DNA of 64,000 nt from Gibbula magus (taxonomy: Eukaryota; Mollusca; Gastropoda; Trochida; Trochidae), in contig OW388304.1 of the NCBI GenBank assembly GCA_936450465.1, forward strand, positions 8,314,700 through 8,378,699, given 5' to 3'. Both the position numbers and the translations under genes were made by a program. Below, piece by piece: positions 30,401-42,400 of the stretch. The notes below the pieces were generated by a model that did no database searches, was not told the origin of the DNA, and saw only the letters and a list, made by a program, of their open reading frames with translations. How positions within the stretch are numbered: position 1 is the first letter of the stretch; each line of letters begins with the position of its first letter.

Positions 30401-33400
30401 CAGGGACCACTATGTAGCTTGCTGCTACACTAGTACAGAAAAGTTAAGGAAATGCATCAAGATTTACATAGCCAAAGATGGAAACAGATGTGAGTTGCGA
30501 GGGCAGTTGAATTACATTGTTATCATCATTGTATCCAATCAGTGAGTGCACTGCATGATGGTGACTGTACGACATTCCTAAAGATGAGGCTGGCTGGTGA
30601 GCTGTCGGTCTGAAGTCATCGCCATATGAATCAGGCTGGGAATGCAAGACCATTCTGAATAACCAACTTTCAGGAATCCCAATTCATTAACAAAGTGAAT
30701 AATCTTGTACAAGAAGAGATATCTTGAAAGATTACTGAGTAAGAAGTTCTTGGTATAAGTAAACCTAAATGGTATTACCCAGATCCACACATTACAACAA
30801 TTCATCTCTACCCTCCTCTTAAAATTTCAGTGTATCTTTTCTCTTCCTTAAATCCCCTCTTTATTGAAGTGTGTCTCATTTTGTGTATCAAACATTATCC
30901 TTTTTCTCTCTGCTACTAATAGAAATACCATAATAATTCTCCATGATTAATTAATTTAGATAGGTCTGTCTTAAAGATACACCCTAAAGCACACCATTTC
31001 TCATATCCTTCTCCTGAACTCCCCCCCCCCCCCCCCCATTCCCCTCCCCCTAGCTCCTCCCTCTCTGATACATGTAAAACAATCATCCATCCCTCCACCC
31101 CCTAAACATTAATCTTCTGCACTAAACCAATTTATTCATATATTGCACAGTTCCAAATGCACACTCACCATTTCAACCCTACCCTCCAACTGATGAAATC
31201 CCCCCTCCACCCCATCCCCCCTCTCCCCCGGAGACATATCAACCCTACCCTCCAACTGATGAAATCCCCCCTCCACCCCATCCCCCCTCTCCCCCGGAGA
31301 CATATCCCCCCTACCCTCCAACTGATGAAATCTCCCTCCACCCCATCTCCCCTCTCCCCCGGAGACATATCAAGCCTACCCTCCAACTGATGAAATCTCC
31401 CTCCACCCCATCTCCCCTCTCCCCCGAGACATATCAAGCCTACCCTCCAACTGATGAAATCTCCCTCCACCCCAACTCCCCTCTCCCCCGAGACATATCA
31501 AGCCTACCCTCCAACTGATGAAATCCCCCTCCACCCCATCTCCCTCCCCGCAGATTCATTCCCCTCCATCTGTGAATCATGTCAAACATCAAGGTTTCCC
31601 CATCGTCTCACAGTGACACATGAGTAATTAGCCAGTCTTGTACACCTTGGAACCTAACAATCTGAGTAAACGTCAGACGCCATGGGATCTGAACAGGCAG
31701 CTAGACAGATAGACAGACAGACACTATGTGCACTTGGGCACACGTTTACCTCTCCAGGTGCACACGAGGGAGAGGTTGAAATAAAGGTAAGTTGATGATT
31801 CAACAGGAACCCTGTACTAGTAGATTATTCTAAATATTCCAAAAATAATAAATATTCCAGATTATCACCTTTGTTTATCAATTGAATATTAATCATATGG
31901 CATGTATACAGTACTTAAAGGGACTCTCCATATGTTATTGTAGTAACATAGGTCAAAAGTTACCAAGGGTGTTATTTTATCGAGAAGTAATGACTGTTGT
32001 CGAAAATAACCCTTCTAGTGCCAATTTTCAAAGTTTTTTAGCAACAATTATGATCGAAAACCGGACAATGTCCCGCGGCTGTCGCAAGTCAATTGTTCAA
32101 ACGAAATTTTGATAACTTACAATATGTAGCAGACAAAGAGACAGGTATTGGTTGGTACTGTTCAATGGAACATACAACTGGCATACTTGTAAAAAGGGAC
32201 GCATGAATTCGGCTTCTCATCATGTGTTAAGCCCCTGCTCAAGTTTCATTGAAAACAAGTTGTCAAATATTTTGTGTTAGGGGATACATATGCAAGTTGA
32301 CTGAGATGATTTGGACGTAAATCAGGACATTTGATATTTTTGTATGTATCAAATCTAAATAAAATTTCAAGATAAACATGGAGTGTCCCTTTAAGGGCCA
32401 AGACTATATGAGTCGGCAACTGGTCAATACAGGAAACACAGGGCCAATCAAGACAAACTTAGTCAGTACAAGTCTGAGCATGCACAGTTGCACATTTGGT
32501 AAAAGACTGATGTTGTCACTTCAAAATTTTGATGAGTGCTATCCAGGGTTGCAGATTCAAATTTTTACAGTCGGACATTTCATCTTTGACCCAAAAGACG
32601 AACCCGGAAGTAAATTTTTTTAATGAATAAAGCACATGCATTTGTTGGCCCTACATTTATTGCATTCTCTTATCCATAACACGGTAGTAAGTAACTAAAA
32701 ATATTAATTTATCAATAACATGCATAAAAATGGTTCAAAATTTAAAATCAATTTGAAGTCAAACTACGTACATACGATTTACCAACAGTGCTGGTTTGAG
32801 AATTTACAAGCGAATTTGCGTCGAGAAAAACGAGAAATTTCAAATAATTTAATCGCAGCTAGTTCATTAAAACTTGAAATTATGGACCAAATTATATGTA
32901 CTTTCTAAATATGCTTTTTAAAATCCAAAGGAACTCATTTTCAATAGCGATATAATTTTCGAAAACTGAACTTGGCAGAGCACGTGGTCCAACTATTTTA
33001 GCGCTGCTATCTGTTTGATTTCAATTGTATTGCGATGTTTACTATTAATATAAAGAAATTGTTTAACATTCACTCTTGCTTTACGAATAATCCTGCACAA
33101 CTTTCTTTTATCTAACACTGTTAAGGGGTACACCATCAAGTTAAACTGCTCACTCTATTTATCAAGTTATTTGAAGAATTAAACAAACAAATGCCGAATT
33201 GTTGGTGCCGTAGTTAGATTTTGTCTTCATTTAGTTTGGCTTTTCTCCAGATTGTTCAGTTTCATTACACACTAAACAAAGATGTCTGTCTCTCTAACGA
33301 AAATTAATCAAGGAACGTACCGTTAATGACATAATAACAGCCCTCAGCTCTTAGTATAATAGATACAAAGGGAGGGCTTATCAGGAGGCCAATTTGGAAA

Positions 33401-36400
33401 GTTGTTATTGATGAAGAGAGCATTGTTTGACATTCCACCTTCATTTGATTCAAGCTGATAAAGGAGTGGGCAGATACTCTGAAACTTCATGTATCTTCAC
33501 AATAAAGAAGTTGTTTTCTCATGTATTCCACTTCTAAAGAGTTAAATTATGCATTGAGTATATGAGTAGAAATTAATCATTTGACAACAATAAGCAATGA
33601 AAGCAGTGAAGGTATGTCAGAGAAGAGAGTTCTAAGTAGCCTCATATGCCTTATTAGGTGGGAACAGGTGCTTGAATTTATAAGTAGAACCTTCAAACTA
33701 TTTGGATCATCCTTTTTATCAGTAATTTTTATGAAATGCAAAACTTAAAATTAAAATTTCAATCATAACTTGCCAAAACTATCTACAAACTATTTTCATG
33801 ATCATATTGAGATATTCAAAAGTACGAATGTTGGCACAATCTCTGCCAGTTAGCCTATATATTGCAATGTTTATTTTTTCCTGGGAGGAGAGTTTACCAA
33901 TACCATATTGAAGCATTCAGCAACAATCATGTCCTCATTTCTAGACGTTAGAATGAGTCTCACATGTCAACCGGTCTCTCAGGGAGCTTGCGCCTTGCAT
34001 CAGAAGAACTAGGTTTCAAAGAAAGCTATACAAGCACTTTCCATAGGAGAAACCTGTTCTTTCGGGCACATGTCAGACATTATTTTTTTTAAGAGAGAAT
34101 GATTTTTCAATGACAGCAAAATATGCTTTAGAAACTTTTCTTTTTTACCATATGCTCAGCATGTGTTATATTTTCCAAAAACATTCGTATAAAAGATGGT
34201 TTTAGTACTTCTTCTTGTGTAGAATAGACTTAGCATCAGTATAAAATATATATTACCGGTAGTTGAACTGAAGCACAAACTTTCTATTTTTTAAATAAAA
34301 CAATACTTTTAAAGAAAGTCAAATGTGTTCTTAAACTTTAACATAGTCTACCAGTTAGACTTCTTCTGACAGTTTACTTTAACATAGTCTACCAGTTAGA
34401 CTTCTTCTTACAATTTACTTTAACATAGTCTACCAGTTAGACTTCTTCTTACAATTTACTTTAACATAGTCTACCAGTTAGACTTCTTCTTACAATTTAC
34501 TTTAACATAGTCTACCAGTTAGACTTCTTACAGTTTACTTTAACATAGTCTACCAGTTAGACTTCTTCTTACAATTTACTTTAACATAGTCTACCAGTTA
34601 GACTTCTTCTTACAGTTTACTTTTACATAGTCTACCAGTTATACTTCTTCTTACAGTTTACTTTAACATAGTCTACCAGTTAGACTTCTTCTTACAATTT
34701 ACTTTAACATAGTCTACCAGTTAGACTTCTTCTTACAGTTTACTTTAACATAGTCTACCAGTTAGACTTCTTCTTACAATTTACTTTAACATAGTCTACC
34801 AGTTAGACTTCTTCTTACAGTTTACTTTAACATAGTCTACCAGTTAGTTAGACTTCTTCTTACAGTTTACTTTAACATAGTCTACCAGTTAAACTTCTTC
34901 TTACAGTTAACTTTAACATAGTCTACCAGTTAGACTTCTTCTTACAGTTTACTTTAACATAGTCTACCAGTTAGACTTCTTCTTACAGTTTACTTTTCAA
35001 TATTTAATAAAATGGTGATATTTTCAGAATAAATACTTTTTTCAGAGTCTGAGTGTAAAACTATCTTGAACAGTGTGTATATTAAATTTTAGGCATGATT
35101 AGAAATATTATTGCAAAGGAGAATGATTTTCACACTAAGCAAAATGAGATTCTTTTCATCTCTTAGAAACAACAGAACAAGTAGAAACAGCAGACTTTCC
35201 TGACATACGATTACATGTGTGAAATATCAAATCTCTTTACTGTTTTAGATTACCAAAACATGTATACTTCTTTTATTGTGCTTGATAGTAAGAAAACTAT
35301 GCAGTGATATATCCAAGATTGTTGTAATTGAAAATTATGTTTTACAAACAAAATTAAAATCTAAACTAAATCTGCCTGTTGCAACTGTAACTAACAATTT
35401 TGAGTAAAAACAATCTCATGATTCCAATAATGTGGTTATGAATATATTTGTAAGTTTGTTAAAGGGAGCATCCAAGTAAAATAGGAAAAAAAATTCTAAG
35501 ACTAGGAAAAGGAAAAGTTTATGTTTTATCACATTGCCATCCTTGGTTCAGTTGAGGAAAATCTAGTTTTTCTAGTAACATAAAATGTATAAACATTTAG
35601 TTTCATGAACATAAACAGTCTTTGATATGAGATATGAGTTGTTTACTAACAGTGATTACAACCTGTTAATGTTGATCACACATTTTTTAAGATAAAGTCA
35701 AGAAGATACAAAACCTTACTATTCCAGCACTTTTGGAACTAAATAACATTATTATAATTAAAGGGGCAGTACATTAGCACATTTTTTGCAAATTTTATTT
35801 TTTTAAATTTCTCATTTATAATGATACTTTATGTCATTTATATTTACTTTAGAGGGTAAAACATTGTATTAAACAAACCAATTATCCATAGTGGTAATAA
35901 CGATGTTGCGTATAAAGCAAAAATTGCATGGCGGCCATTTTATTGTGAACACAATTTATTATTTCAAATGACAAAAAAAGATTCCCATGGCTTTACGGAA
36001 CCATGTACACTCGTTTTTTAACTTGATTTTTCACAGACAGAATTGTGTTTTATTATTGGTGACATTATTTTTCAAATACATTTCATAAACTTATTTCAAA
36101 GAAAAAATGTGCTACTGCCCCTTTAAAAGTACTTGAGTCAAATTATTCTGCGTAGTTAATTTCCAGGATCTACAGCTGTGGATGAGACCAGTGTCTAGGT
36201 TACTGCTGTACTTTTCACACGATCTATATATGAGCTTATTCTCACATTCTAATAATATTTTCAGTTTCTCCCATAGATAAAGATTATGGAGAATGTTAGA
36301 GTAAGGAGTGAGTGTTGTCTACAGTTAAATCAATGATCAACGTATGATATTGATATGCATAACTTGATAAAATCAATATTGATAAATTCATATTTACTTG

Positions 36401-39400
36401 TAGAACATATGTTTCTCCCTCTACAGGATGTCAGGTCAGAGAGAGAAGGATAGCTGTTGGCTATCAGCTCATATCCATTAAACATGCCTGAGTGATAACG
36501 AACATGGAAAACCTGGTAGAATATCATAATCTGTCTTCTATTTGCATGTCTCTGTAGGCTGATCCAGGAAGTTTGGAAGGGGGTGGAGGAGGAGAAAGGG
36601 TCACATGTTGACAAGGAGGTGAACAAGCGGGTCCATCAAATTTACCAACTTCCAAACACAAGGCATAACTCTTGCCATTCTGCATTACTGGCTGATTTAA
36701 GCCTTGCGGTATTTCACTTGCTTTGTTGTGCCTAGATAGTGAATCGATGCACCAGAAATCCATAGTGGGCCTGGATTTCTAAGCACAGATTTCTCAAGGA
36801 AATACTGCAAGGCCTAAATCAGCCAGTAATGGAGATTGGCAAGAGTTATGCCTTGCATTGGGAAGTTGCAAATTTACATGCAAATTGTTTAGGAGGGGGT
36901 GGAACCTCAATGGTTTCTGTCTCACTCGATGAATCAGTTTACAGGAGTACAATTCTTTATCATCGGGAATACTCTGGGATTGGCCAATATCTAAAGCTAT
37001 ATAAGTTACCTCCAACGTCAAACACAATGGACCCCTTCCATGTAGAAGGATATAATCATATCAATCGTATTATGAAAAGTGTATATCAACTTCCAGTACA
37101 CATGTTTCTCCTTATCATCCATACGATACAGAGTCTGTCAGAGAGGGTCTGATAGCTGTTGGCGATCTCCTCCAATCCATTAAACATGTCTGAGTGATAA
37201 GCAACATGGAAAACCTGGTGGAATATCACAATATGTCTGCTATTTATCTCTCTCTGTCTTCAGCACGAAGCAACAAGGCAAGAGTGAGTACAGCTCACAC
37301 AGCGAAATTAAGCAGTACATCAATTAATTTGATAATATATCCAGTCACTCATATCAATGTAGCTCAACACAATGTTACACCTAAAAGGGCTGAAACCACC
37401 ACATAGATAACCTTCATAACAAATTTGAGTTTCCATCCCATATATATGGATAGGAAACCAAAGAAATAAGAAAGAGGGTTTCATCTTCAAGGAACATACT
37501 TTAATGTAACATTTCACCGCTTGTGAGGGCTGCTGCATGAGACGAAACCAAACGACAAGGATATGTATGTATGATCAACTTCTTTATTTAGCAGGGGCGA
37601 CATCTCAGTATAGATCTTTATACCGATATAAAGCATATAATGGTACTGTATAAGGATCTCTACCAAAACGTTGCTATTGTTAAATAAAGAAGTTGATCAT
37701 CAGAATATCCCTCTCATCTCTATAACACCAACTTCAAACCCTCTGAAACATTTGAATCTAAAAATGCTTGTGATCTGGAGTTCTACTTCACAAAGGTACA
37801 ATACCACCAATAGATAACATCCTTATAAAATTTTAAGCATCAAAAAGTATTTTGGATGCACAGAGCACTATACAACGTTGTAGCAGTACAGGGGTGTGAT
37901 GAGGGTATTTACGGTATCTATTTAAACCAATCACAGATACCAACAAGGAGAATTTGTTGCACTCCTTGACTCCATTAAACATGCTCCAATGACAAGGAAC
38001 ATGGAAAACCTGGAGCAATGTCATAATATATCTCTTTATCTCCTACAGTAGGGGGAGCCAAGCAGAGATATCGTAAACAAATAAAAGTGACAATTAGAGA
38101 AGGGAAGAGCAGTTTATTTCCTGTAGTTTAGATAACAGTGAAATGCTTCAATGAAATTGGAAGTGTCCGTTTCTTTTCCCTTTTCCTTTTCATGATGGAT
38201 TTAGAAGTTGTTTTTTTCCAATATTGACAATTACATTAATCATAATATTTATAATAATAATAGTTCATGTAACACATATATCAATGCACTTTGCATGCTC
38301 AAAGTGCCGGCCAACATATCACCCCAGTCAACAAGAACAGAACACTCTTGTAGGAGAATACAACAAGTTGCCTGTCAGGAACACATGGTTCTAATTCAGA
38401 CTACCATCGTATCATACCAGGCACCCATTTTACTGCTGGGTGGACAGAGGCACTGTATCATACCAGGCACCCATTTTACTGATGGGTGGACAGAGGCACT
38501 GTATCATACCAGGCACCCATTTTACTGATGGGTGGACAGAGGCACTGTATCATACCAGGCACCCATTTTACTGCTGGATGGACAGAGGCACTGTATCATA
38601 CCAGGCACCCATTTTACTGCTGGGTGGACAGAGGCACTGTATCATACCAGGCACCCATTTTACTGCTGTGTGGACAGAGGCACTGTATCATACCAGGTAC
38701 CCATTTTACTGCTGGGTGGACAGAGGCACTGTATCATACCAGGCACCCATTTTACTGCTGGGTGGACAAAGGCACTGTATCATACCAGGTACCCATTTTA
38801 CTGTTGGGTAGACAGAGGCACTGTATTATACCAGGCACCCATTTTACTGCTGTGTGGACAGAGGCACTGTATCATACCAGGTACCCATTTTACTGCTGGG
38901 TGGACAGAGGCACTGTATCATACCAGGTACCCATTTTACTGCTGGGTGGACAGAGGCACTGTATCATACCAGGTACCCATTTTACTGCTGGGTGGACAGA
39001 GGAACTGTGACACACCCATTTGACTGCTGGGTTGATAGAGGCACTGTATCATACCAGGTACCCATTTTACTGCTGGGTGGACAGAGGCACTGTATCATAC
39101 CAGGTACCCATTTTACTGCTGGGTGGACAGAGGCACTGTGTCACACCCATTTTACTGCTGGGTGGACAGAGGCACTGTATCATACCAGGTACCCATTTTA
39201 CTGCTGGGTGGACAGAGGCACTGTATCATACCAGGCACCCATTTTACTGCTGGGTGGACAGAGGCACTGTATCGTACCAGGCACCCATTTTACTGCTGTG
39301 TGGACAGAGGCACTGTATCATACCAGGTACCCATTTTACTGCTGGGTGGACAGAGGCACTGTATCATACCAGGCACCCATTTTACTGCTGGGTGGACAGA

Positions 39401-42400
39401 GGCACTGTATCATACCAGGTACCCATTTTACTGCTGGGTAGACAGAGGCACTGTATTATACCAGGCACCCATTTTACTGCTGTGTGGACAGAGGCACTGT
39501 ATCATACCAGGTACCCATTTTACTGCTGGGTGGACAGAGGCACTGTATCATACCAGGTACCCATTTTACTGCTGGGTGGACAGAGGCACTGTATCATACC
39601 AGGTACCCATTTTACTGCTGGGTGGACAGAGGAACTGTGACACACCCATTTGACTGCTGGGTTGATAGAGGCACTGTATCATACCAGGTACCCATTTTAC
39701 TGCTGGGTGGACAGAGGCACAGTATCATACCAGGCACCCATTTTACTGCTGGGTGGACAGAGGCACTGTGTCATACCAGGCACCCATTTTACTGATGGGT
39801 GGACAGAGGCACTGTATCATACCAGGCACCCATTTTACTGATGGGTGGACAGAGGCACTGTATCATACCAGGCACCCATTTTACTGATGGGTGGACAGAG
39901 GCACTGTATCATACCAGGCACCCATTTTACTGCTGTGTGGACAGAGGCACTGTATCATACCAGGTACCCATTTTACTGCTGGGTGGACAGAGGCACTGTA
40001 TCATACCAGGTACCCATTTTACTGCTGGGTGGACAGAGGCACTGTGTCACACCCATTTTACTGCTGGGTGGACAGAGGCACTGTATCATACCAGGTACCC
40101 ATTTTACTGCTGGGTGGACAGAGGCACTGTATCATACCAGGCACCCATTTTACTGATGGGTGGACAGAGGCACTGTATCATACCAGGCACCCATTTTACT
40201 GCTGTGTGGACAGAGGCACTGTATCATACCAGGTACCCATTTTACTGCTGGGTGGACAGAGGCACTGTATCATACCAGGCACCCATTTTACTGCTGGGTG
40301 GACAGAGGCACTGTATCATACCAGGTACCCATTTTACTGCTGGGTAGACAGAGGCACTGTATTATACCAGGCACCCATTTTACTGCTGTGTGGACAGAGG
40401 CACTGTATCATACCAGGTACCCATTTTACTGCTGGGTGGACAGAGGCACTGTATCATACCAGGTACCCATTTTACTGCTGGGTGGACAGAGGCACTGTAT
40501 CATACCAGGTACCCATTTTACTGCTGGGTGGACAGAGGAACTGTGACACACCCATTTGACTGCTGGGTTGATAGAGGCACTGTATCATACCAGGTACCCA
40601 TTTTACTGCTGGGTGGACAGAGGCACAGTATCATACCAGGCACCCATTTTACTGCTGGGTGGACAGAGGCACTGTGTCATACCAGGCACCCATTTTACTG
40701 ATGGGTGGACAGAGGCACTGTATCATACCAGGCACCCATTTTACTGCTGGGTGGACAGAGGCACTGTATCATACCAGGTACCCATTTTACTGCTGGGTGG
40801 ACAGAGGCACAGTGTCATACCAGGCACCCATTTTACTGATGGGTGGACAGAGGCACTGTATCATACCAGGTACCCATTTTACTGATGGGTGGACAGAGGC
40901 ACTGTGTCATACCAGGCACCCATTTTACTGCTGGGTGGACAGAGGCACTTTGTAACACCCATTTTACTGCTGGGTGGACAGAGGCACTGTATCATACCAG
41001 GTACCCATTTTACTGATGGGTGGACAGAGGCACTGTATCATACCAGGCACCCATTTTACTGCTGGGTGGACAGAGGCACTGTATCATACCAGGCACCCAT
41101 TTTACTGCTGGGTGGACAGAGGCACTGTATCATACCAGGCACCCATTTTACTGCTGGGTGGACAGAGGCACTTTGTTACACCCATTTTACTGCTGGGTGG
41201 ACAGAGGCACTGTGTCATACCAGGCACCCATTTTACTGCTGGGTGGACAGAGGCACTTTGTCACACCCATTTTACTGCTGGGTGGACAGAGGCACTGTGT
41301 CATACCAGGCACCCATTTTACTGCTGGGTGGACAGAGGCACTGTATCATACCAGGTACCCATTTTACTGCTGGGTGGACAGAGGCACAGTGTCATACCAG
41401 GCACCCATTTTACTGATGGGTGGACAGAGGCACTGTATCATACCAGGTACCCATTTTACTGATGGGTGGACAGAGGCACTGTGTCATACCAGGCACCCAT
41501 TTTACTGCTGGGTGGACAGAGGCACTTTGTCACACCCATTTTACTGCTGGGTGGACAGGGGCACTGTATCATACCAGGTACCCATTTTACTGATGGGTGG
41601 ACAGAGGCACTGTATCATACCAGGCACCCATTTTACTGCTGGGTGGACAGAGGCACTGTATCATACCAGGCACCCATTTTACTGCTGGGTGGACAGAGGC
41701 ACTGTATCATACCAGGTACCCATTTTACTGATGGGTGGACAGAGGCACTGTGTCATACCAGGCACCCATTTTACTGCTGGGTGGACAGAGGCACTGTATC
41801 ATACCAGGTACCCATTTTACTGATGGGTGGACAGAGGCACTGTGTCATACCAGGCACCCATTTTACTGCTGGGTGGACAGAGGCACTTTGTCACACCCAT
41901 TTTACTGCTGGGTGGACAGGGGCACTGTATCATACCAGGTACCCATTTTACTGATGGGTGGACAGAGGCACTGTATCATACCAGGCACCCATTTTACTGC
42001 TGGGTGGACAGAGGCACTGTATCATACCAGGCACCCATTTTACTGCTGGGTGGACAGAGGCACTGTATCATACCAGGCACCCATTTTACTGCTGGGTGGA
42101 CAGAGGCACTTTGTCACACCCATTTTACTGCTGGGTGGACAGAGGCACTGTATCATACCAGGCACCCATTTTACTGCTGGGTGGACAGAGGCACTTTGTC
42201 ACACCCATTTTACTGCTGGGTGGACAGAGGCACTGTGTCATACCAGGCACCCATTTTACTGATGGGTGGACAGAGGCACTGTATCATACCAGGCACCCAT
42301 TTGACTGCTGGGTGGACAGAGGCACTGTATCATACCAGGTACCCATTTTACTGCTGTGTGGACAGAGGCACTGTGTCATACCAGGCACCCATTTTACTGC

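Larger units (their letters stand above)
36405..38050 (-). repeat. Three diverged copies of an exon-like unit (36405-36545, 37083-37270, 37880-38050)
   Basis: On the minus strand each copy has an acceptor-like CCAG followed by GTTTTCCATGTT. It then opens a frame reading [26 protein letters not shown] and [13 protein letters not shown]. Copies 1 and 2 continue similarly ([12 protein letters not shown] and [12 protein letters not shown]). The spacing is about 680 and 790 bp, with the inverted repeat at 36640-36880 between copies 1 and 2. This could be remnants of duplicated exons or, more likely, a repeat family. I recognise no protein. Confidence 0.5.

Noticed and set aside
30444..30653. Minus-strand open frame of 69 codons with mixed composition
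   Set aside because: Overlaps a segment related to 54325-54400 and to the inverted repeat at 36.7 kb, so it is repeat-derived and shows no domain or splice context.
31136..31470. Open frames on both strands over the C/T-rich region
   Set aside because: They reflect the 64-66-bp minisatellite. The Gly/Trp/Arg-rich or Pro/Leu/His-rich translations only mirror base composition.
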